Source of the DNA: Hungatella sp. UBA4396
GTDB lineage: Bacteria; Bacillota; Clostridia; Lachnospirales; Lachnospiraceae
Assembly (NCBI GenBank): GCA_002389905.1
Contig: DGRE01000065.1
Span: forward strand, 1 to 9,897
Direction of reading: 5' to 3'
DNA length: 9,897 nt
A program made the translations under genes and the position numbers. Positions 5,867 to 9,897 of this stretch are shown piece after piece. Each line of letters begins with the position of its first letter. Position 1 is the stretch's first letter. The notes beneath the pieces are model-generated. The model worked only from the letters and a program-made list of their open reading frames with translations, was not told the origin of the DNA and ran no database searches.

Positions 5867-6682
5867 GTGAAGATATATATTTCATCAGATATTGAAGGCA
5901 TAAGCGGAATTACTGCTATTAATCAGGTATTACCTGGGGAGCGGGATTATGAGAGATCAAGAGAACTTATGACTCAAGAGGTTAATGCCGCTATCGAAGG
6001 AGCAATTGAGATTGGTGCAACAGAAATTGTTGTAAATGATCTTCATGGTGCCGGAACTAATATACTTATAGAATCTTTGAACAGTAAAGCTCAATTAATT
6101 ATGGGGCCATCTCATAAGGGCGCAATGTTGGAAGGCTTAGATTCATCGTTTGATGCAGCAATATTTATAGGCTATCATTCCAGGATGAATACAAGTGGGG
6201 TTTTGAGTCACTCTTTTCATGGAGGTGTTATTTCAGATATAAATATAAATGGTAAAGATGTTGGAGAGTTTTATATGAATGCATGTGTTGCAGGTCATTT
6301 TAACGTTCCAGTTGTTTTAGTATCAGGTGACAACATTCTGGAGCAGGAAGTAAAAGACGTAAATTCTCCAATTGAAACAGTTGTAGTTAAAATTTCATAT
6401 GGAAGATATGCAGCAAAATGTTTAGCATCATCCGTAGCATTTGAAAAAATAAAAGAAAAAAGTAAAGTTGCTTTAATAAATGCAAGGAATATTGACCCTG
6501 TGAAAATACAAGGGCCGCTTGAAATGAGAGTTACTTTCCTTAACAGCGGTCAGGCCGAATCCGCATCAATAATACCTGGAACAGAACTTATCAGTCCCAA
6601 TATTGTATTATATAGTGGAAAAACAATTATTGATATCTATCGGGCATTAACGGCCATGATAAAAATTGCAAATAGCAAATGA
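5867..6682 (+). CDS. dppA: D-aminopeptidase DppA, M55 family zinc peptidase
   Basis: 271 residues, the usual length for M55 D-aminopeptidases, which release N-terminal D-Ala from D-Ala-D-Ala and related peptides, for example from cell-wall turnover. The zinc ligands known from Bacillus subtilis DppA are in place: Asp8 and Glu10 in SSDIEGISG, His60 in VVNDLHGAG, His104 in IGYHSR, and Glu134 in DVGEFYMNA (Glu133 in Bacillus). His115, the proposed catalytic residue, is also present in LSHSFHGG. The start is GTG 5867 with an AAAGGTG site about seven bases upstream. No signal peptide is seen, so it acts in the cytoplasm on imported peptides. There is no adjacent Dpp peptide transporter as in Bacillus; a nitrilase-family amidase follows 127 bp downstream, which suggests amino acid or nitrogen salvage. 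Confidence 0.95.
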   Translation: MKIYISSDIEGISGITAINQVLPGERDYERSRELMTQEVNAAIEGAIEIGATEIVVNDLHGAGTNILIESLNSKAQLIMGPSHKGAMLEGLDSSFDAAIFIGYHSRMNTSGVLSHSFHGGVISDININGKDVGEFYMNACVAGHFNVPVVLVSGDNILEQEVKDVNSPIETVVVKISYGRYAAKCLASSVAFEKIKEKSKVALINARNIDPVKIQGPLEMRVTFLNSGQAESASIIPGTELISPNIVLYSGKTIIDIYRALTAMIKIANSK

Positions 6683-6700
6683 TATATTTATTGATATTGA

Positions 6701-6850
6701 AAGGCGCAAACCGCTGATTTTTTGGTGAATACTGATTTTACAAAACAAATACCGGAGGATATTCCGGATTCGGAAAACGAGATTAAGAAAAAATATGATG
6801 GAGTCCAATATGAAAATCGGATTAATACAAATGCCAGTTACAAGGGATAA
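6701..6850 (+). pseudogene. Possible residual 3' end of a lost gene
   Basis: Between TGA 6698-6700 and TAA 6848-6850 an open frame of 49 codons reads ADFLVNTDFTKQIPEDIPDS, then ENEIKKKYDGVQYENR. It has no ATG; a GTG at 6725 is possible but lacks a ribosome site. The acidic and charged composition resembles the cytoplasmic C-terminal tail of a transporter or enzyme rather than random AT-rich sequence. It overlaps the amidase start by about 40 bp, as a translationally coupled upstream gene might. It may mark a deletion of a gene that once sat between dppA and the amidase. The identity is unknown and chance cannot be excluded. Confidence 0.3.
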
Positions 6851-7625
6851 AGAAAAGAATCTTTCATATGCTGTGCAGAGCATTTACGAGTGTACCCAAC
6901 AAGGTGCAGAGTTGGTCATACTTCCTGAAATGTTTATGTGCCCTTATTCCAATAAGGATTTTCCAGTCTATGCTGAACAAGCAGAAGAACAGACATGGAA
7001 AACGCTGTCTGATGCGGCAAAAAATAACGGAATATTTCTTATTGGCGGAAGCATGCCAGAAACAGATGGAAACCAGATATTCAATACTTCGTTTGTATTT
7101 AACCCTAACGGAAATGAGATAGCAAGACACAGAAAAATTCATCTTTTTGATATTGACGTCAAAGGCGGTCAGAGCTTTAAAGAATCTGATGTTTTTTCCG
7201 CAGGAGACAGCATTACTATGTTTGAAGCTTTCGGTATTAAAATAGGTCTTTGTCTCTGCTTCGATATGCGATTCCCTGAACTTAGCAGTATTATGGCATT
7301 GAATGGTTCGCAAATGATCGTTGTTCCTGCTGCTTTTAATATGACGACAGGCCCTGCCCATTGGGAACTTCTATTCCGCCAGAGAGCAGTTGATAACCAA
7401 TTATATACTATCGGTGTGGCTCCTGCCAGGGATGAAAATGGTCCTTATATTTCGTATGGAAATTCTATTGTGGTATCACCATGGGGAGACGTTGTCTACC
7501 GTGCTGATGAAAAGCCAACAACAGCCGTAATCGATATTGATTTGGAAATGAACATAAGTATCCGAAATCAATTACCTCTTTTGAGTGCCAGAAGAACAGA
7601 CCTATACAAAGTTGAGGAAATATAG
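6810..7625 (+). CDS. Carbon-nitrogen hydrolase, omega-amidase (Nit2) type
   Basis: 271 residues from ATG 6810. It is a nitrilase-superfamily cytoplasmic amidase with the full catalytic triad: Glu40 in LVILPEMF, Lys109 in HRKIHLFDID and Cys150 in GLCLCFDMRFPE. The spacing is identical to mammalian Nit2 (Glu43/Lys112/Cys153). The FMCPYSNKDFPVYAE stretch at 42-56 is also Nit2-like. The expected reaction is hydrolysis of alpha-ketoglutaramate or alpha-ketosuccinamate to the dicarboxylate and ammonia; exact substrate is inference. The start chosen has GGAG (6800-6803) six bases upstream; the in-frame ATGs at 6795 and 6798 would place that sequence inside the gene. It follows dppA and may share a transcript, supporting an amino acid salvage role. 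Confidence 0.92.
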   Translation: MKIGLIQMPVTRDKEKNLSYAVQSIYECTQQGAELVILPEMFMCPYSNKDFPVYAEQAEEQTWKTLSDAAKNNGIFLIGGSMPETDGNQIFNTSFVFNPNGNEIARHRKIHLFDIDVKGGQSFKESDVFSAGDSITMFEAFGIKIGLCLCFDMRFPELSSIMALNGSQMIVVPAAFNMTTGPAHWELLFRQRAVDNQLYTIGVAPARDENGPYISYGNSIVVSPWGDVVYRADEKPTTAVIDIDLEMNISIRNQLPLLSARRTDLYKVEEI

Positions 7626-7719
7626 ACTATGCTATATGTGTCTGATGTGTACGAAAATAACAAATTCCAATGTGAAATACAGATTATTCATATTTGACGA
7701 AAGAAAATAGGTGAATGCT

Positions 7720-8193
7720 ATGGTTGAAACTATATATTTTGCAGGTGGCTGTCTATGGGGTGTACAAGCATTTATCAAAACGCTAAAAGGTGTTATTAAT
7801 ACTCAAGCAGGACGAGCAAATGGCCGCTCAAATACTCTCGAAGGCGTGTATGATGGTTATGCTGAATGTGTAAAAACAGAATTTGACCCTGAAATTGTAA
7901 CTGTTTCTCAACTAATGGATTATTTTTTTGAGATTATAGATCCTTACAGTGTGAATAAACAGGGGAATGATGTGGGGGAAAAATATCGCACAGGCGTATA
8001 CAGTAAAGTGCCTCGACATTTGGAAGATGCCAAGAATTATATAGCAGAAAGAGCAGATAGGGAAAAAGTTGTAGTGGAAGTCCTGCCACTTATGAATTAC
8101 GTTAAAAGTGCAGATGAACATCAAGACAGATTGGATAGGTGCCCTAATGACTACTGTCATATTCCTAAAGAGTTATTACATAAATATTCATAA
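7720..8193 (+). CDS. msrA: Peptide-methionine (S)-S-oxide reductase MsrA, GCLWG variant
   Basis: 157 residues. It reduces methionine-S-sulfoxide in proteins, repairing oxidative damage in the cytoplasm. The active-site motif near the N-terminus is GGCLWG with catalytic Cys11; most MsrA proteins have GCFWG, and the Leu variant marks a compact Firmicutes-type subgroup. Other family marks are YDGYAE, FEIIDPYSVNKQGNDVGEKY and SADEHQDRLDRCPNDYCHIP, which supplies Cys141 and Cys146 as candidate resolving cysteines. The start ATG 7720 has AGGTGA at 7709-7714; GTG 7711 overlaps that site and is less likely. No MsrB is fused or adjacent. It stands as a single gene 94 bp after the amidase. Confidence 0.93.
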   Translation: MVETIYFAGGCLWGVQAFIKTLKGVINTQAGRANGRSNTLEGVYDGYAECVKTEFDPEIVTVSQLMDYFFEIIDPYSVNKQGNDVGEKYRTGVYSKVPRHLEDAKNYIAERADREKVVVEVLPLMNYVKSADEHQDRLDRCPNDYCHIPKELLHKYS

Positions 8194-8202
8194 CTAACTG
8201 TT

Positions 8203-8304
8203 ATGAGCGTAATGATGCCTTTTTCTATGCAAAAAATATGGTATTATGAATTCAAAGGTGAATACATCATAAGGGATAAACAGGAACTTATGGAGCAAAT
8301 TTGA
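8203..8304 (+). CDS. Possible small ORF, 33 residues
   Basis: ATG 8203 to TGA 8302-8304 encodes MSVMMPFSMQKIWYYEFKGE followed by YIIRDKQELMEQI. The second half reads like a real protein fragment (aromatic strand followed by a charged helix), but no Shine-Dalgarno sequence precedes the ATG. It fills most of the gap between msrA and the GrpB-like gene. It may be a remnant or chance; I do not recognise it. Confidence 0.15.
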   Translation: MSVMMPFSMQKIWYYEFKGEYIIRDKQELMEQI

Positions 8305-8353
8305 TCTGAAGGTTCTTAATATCAGGAAAACTTGTCAACGAGGAGATGAATAA

Positions 8354-8947
8354 ATGAAATCCATTGAGAATGCCCACAATTTTGCATCTGCAAACGATGA
8401 ATATCTTCAAAAGGTTACGGTAGGTGGGGTGAAACTGCACAATGCCCCTATTACGCTTATCGAGTATGATCCGCATTGGCCAGAGTTATTTAACCAGGAA
8501 TCCAATAGGATTCAGTCCATACTTGGCAGCAGGGTATTACAGTTGGAACATGTGGGATCAACCTCGATACCGGGATTATGTGCCAAACCAATCATTGACA
8601 TATTGCTGACCGTGGCAGATTCTTCAGACGAACCGTCCTATGTTCCGGCTTTGGAAACAGCCGGCTATACGCTTCGAATACGAGAGCCTGATTGGTTTGA
8701 GCACCGTTTGTTTAAAGGACCTGATACCGATATCAACTTGCATGTGTTCAGTGCGGGAGCATCTGAGGTCAAAAGAATGCTTCGCTTTCGTGATTGGCTG
8801 AGGACCAACGTCACCGACCGGGAAAACTATGCACGCGTTAAAAGTGACCTTGCTCAGCATGTTTGGCGGAATGTACAAAACTATGCGGATGCAAAAACTG
8901 AAGTTATAGAGGAGATTATAGAACGGATAAATTCAAGTGAACAGTAA
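8354..8947 (+). CDS. GrpB family protein (nucleotidyltransferase-like)
   Basis: 197 residues. The GrpB/UPF0157 domain starts at about residue 33 with ITLIEYDPHWPELFNQE and includes the hallmark EHVGSTSIPGL at 65-75 and KPIIDIL at 78-84. The G-S-T-S element resembles the GS motif of the polymerase-beta nucleotidyltransferase fold. Later parts include FEHRLFKGPDTDINLHVF and a helical C-terminal region. The first about 30 residues precede the domain and are not typical of the family, yet the ATG at 8354 has a clear AGGAGA site (8341-8346). The biochemical role of GrpB proteins is not established, and the name comes from early annotation. The gene is 160 bp from msrA and 80 bp from the next gene, so probably not tightly coupled. 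Confidence 0.9.
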   Translation: MKSIENAHNFASANDEYLQKVTVGGVKLHNAPITLIEYDPHWPELFNQESNRIQSILGSRVLQLEHVGSTSIPGLCAKPIIDILLTVADSSDEPSYVPALETAGYTLRIREPDWFEHRLFKGPDTDINLHVFSAGASEVKRMLRFRDWLRTNVTDRENYARVKSDLAQHVWRNVQNYADAKTEVIEEIIERINSSEQ

Positions 8948-9027
8948 ATCTGATATCACTAACCCTTATACATTGATAGAATGAGCATAATACGAAGCTG
9001 TAAATCCCAATTTAACGGGGGAACATA

Positions 9028-9459
9028 ATGATGGAGAAAATGACAAAAGAAGCTGAAAAAGTAATGATTGAACGTTTTGGCAAAGATAATGTTATTGCAT
9101 TAGCAACAACAGATAATGGTATTCCCTATGTGCGTAGTGTAAACGCATTCTATGAAGATAGAGCGTTTTATATAATTACGTACGGACTTTCTAATAAAAT
9201 GAAGCAGATTGAGAATAATCCGGTTGTTGCTATTTCAGGGGATTGGTTTACTTCACATGGAAAGGGCGTTAATTTAGGCTATTTTGGCAAAGAAGAAAAT
9301 AGCGATATTGCGGAGAAACTGAGAAAATCCTTTGCTGAATGGATTGACAATGGGCATAACAATTTTGATGATGTAAATACCTGTATTCTTTGTATAAAAC
9401 TCACAGATGGCGTTTTGCTGTCACATGGAACTCGATATGAAATTGATTTTTGCAACTAA
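9028..9459 (+). CDS. Pyridoxamine 5'-phosphate oxidase (PPOX)-family flavin-binding protein
   Basis: 143 residues, the length of single-domain split beta-barrel proteins of the PNPOx-like family. Signature stretches are NVIALATTDNGIPYVRSVNA at about 21-40, the strand FYIITYGLSNKMKQIENNP at about 47-65, and VVAISGDWF. These form the barrel and flavin-phosphate contact region in relatives. Members bind FMN or F420-type cofactors and reduce small molecules; many are of unknown substrate, so no reaction is claimed. The start at ATG 9028 has GGGGGA at 9017-9022, and ATG 9031 is an equally open alternative. It is followed 52 bp later by a metallo-beta-lactamase-fold gene. Confidence 0.85.
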   Translation: MMEKMTKEAEKVMIERFGKDNVIALATTDNGIPYVRSVNAFYEDRAFYIITYGLSNKMKQIENNPVVAISGDWFTSHGKGVNLGYFGKEENSDIAEKLRKSFAEWIDNGHNNFDDVNTCILCIKLTDGVLLSHGTRYEIDFCN

Positions 9460-9511
9460 CTGTAATTTTTATCAGTTTTAATGATTTACTGCCGGAAAAG
9501 TGGGGGGATAA

Positions 9512-9892
9512 GTGGAACTTAAAAAATTAAATGACAGGATATTTTATTATCCACATCAGCAGGAAACAGACCGTCCTATGCTGGTTTATTTAAAAGGTGA
9601 AAAAATCATGATGGCCATTGATGCAGGTAATTCAGCAGATCATGTTGATGAGTTTTATGATGCGTTAGAGTCTAAGGGATTAAAAAAACCGGATTTTACA
9701 GTTATAACCCATTGGCATTGGGATCATACGTTTGGAATGCACCATATTCACGGGCTATCTATTGCCCATATTAGAACGAACGAGTTTTTAGACATTGAAA
9801 GAGCCAAACTATCAGACAATGAATATGTAAAATTTTTAAAAAAGGATGATGAATGTCTCAACAGAGAGTATGGAGATAGTGTTAGTATATAA
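9512..9892 (+). CDS. Metallo-beta-lactamase-fold hydrolase, stopped early (N-terminal half only)
   Basis: 126 residues from GTG 9512, which has a run of G at 9502-9507 as ribosome site. The first metal-binding motif THWHWDHTFGMHH is intact (His67, His69, Asp71, His72), preceded by the MMAIDAGNS strand. Proteins of this fold need further ligands (a His about 70 residues later, then Asp and His), normally in a chain of over 200 residues. Here TAA at 9890-9892 comes right after GDSVSI, where a beta-strand would continue. The product as written should lack the second half of the metal site, so the gene is probably broken by a nonsense change or frameshift, with the rest beyond the window. It is unlikely to be a true beta-lactamase; the family is broad. 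Confidence 0.8.
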   Translation: MELKKLNDRIFYYPHQQETDRPMLVYLKGEKIMMAIDAGNSADHVDEFYDALESKGLKKPDFTVITHWHWDHTFGMHHIHGLSIAHIRTNEFLDIERAKLSDNEYVKFLKKDDECLNREYGDSVSI

Positions 9893-9897
9893 GTATG

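Noticed and set aside
6752..6767. Short inverted repeat CCGGA...TCCGG before the amidase gene
   Set aside because: The stem is only five pairs and has no T-run. It lies inside the possible coding remnant, so it is not a credible terminator.
6864..7361. 165-codon minus-strand frame opposite the amidase gene
   Set aside because: The plus-strand amidase has its complete catalytic triad; the opposite frame has no recognisable domain.
9459..9478. AACTG...CAGTT hairpin with T-rich end after the PPOX gene
   Set aside because: A five-pair stem with an AT-only loop is too weak to call as a terminator.
9512..9892. Calling the MBL-fold gene a beta-lactamase
   Set aside because: The HxHxDH motif is shared by many hydrolases and the chain is incomplete.
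1..9897. CRISPR arrays, tRNA or rRNA genes, insertion sequences and phage attachment sites
   Set aside because: I looked for regularly spaced repeats, cloverleaf-like sequences, transposase motifs and flanking direct repeats and saw none I could support.

Overview
The window looks like a chromosomal accessory stretch of a Gram-positive Clostridia-type bacterium, possibly Lachnospiraceae-like. Reasons: strong AGGAGG/GGGGG-type Shine-Dalgarno sites, consensus sigma-A promoter spacing, AT-rich sequence in the right two thirds, and Firmicutes-type protein families (a VOC protein with a C-terminal helical tail, an M55 D-aminopeptidase, a GCLWG-type MsrA, and a lipoprotein with a DxDGDGxDE loop). 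No rRNA, tRNA, CRISPR array or intact transposase is visible.

Left part (1-3470, minus strand): the most complete unit is a self-contained three-gene operon for a TetR-family regulator, an ABC-2 type ATPase and a large two-halved permease of the TnrB3/'polyketide antibiotic exporter' type. It has one sigma-A promoter at 3442-3470 covered by two matching palindromic operators, tight or overlapping gene junctions (14 bp; 4 bp overlap with a GTG start), and a near-ideal intrinsic terminator at 361-404. By eye it is clearly richer in G+C than what follows, which suggests separate ancestry. Downstream on the same strand are the decayed end of a SIS-domain sugar-phosphate isomerase gene and the first codons of a gene that runs off the window.

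Middle (3471-4310): about 840 bp with no intact gene. It holds a Lys-rich open stretch with an AAAGGN repeat and what looks like a frameshifted, shortened integral-membrane protein gene.

Right part (4311-9897, all plus strand): single genes, mostly each with its own good ribosome-binding site and separated by 50-190 bp. In order they are a VOC-fold protein, a secreted lipoprotein of unknown role, the D-aminopeptidase DppA (all zinc ligands present), a nitrilase-family omega-amidase with its Glu/Lys/Cys triad, MsrA, a GrpB-family nucleotidyltransferase-like protein, a PPOX-type flavin-binding protein, and a metallo-beta-lactamase-fold protein that stops abruptly near the window end. Between dppA and the amidase a short open stretch reads like the tail of a lost gene. 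Taken together, dppA and the amidase suggest salvage of D-Ala peptides and amides. MsrA and the PPOX protein suggest redox or stress housekeeping.

There is no clear evidence of a wholly new multi-gene system. The best leads are the doubled operator architecture of the exporter operon, the compositional break around it, the string of gene remnants (SIS, membrane protein, pre-amidase stretch, MBL) and the undescribed DxDGDG lipoprotein.
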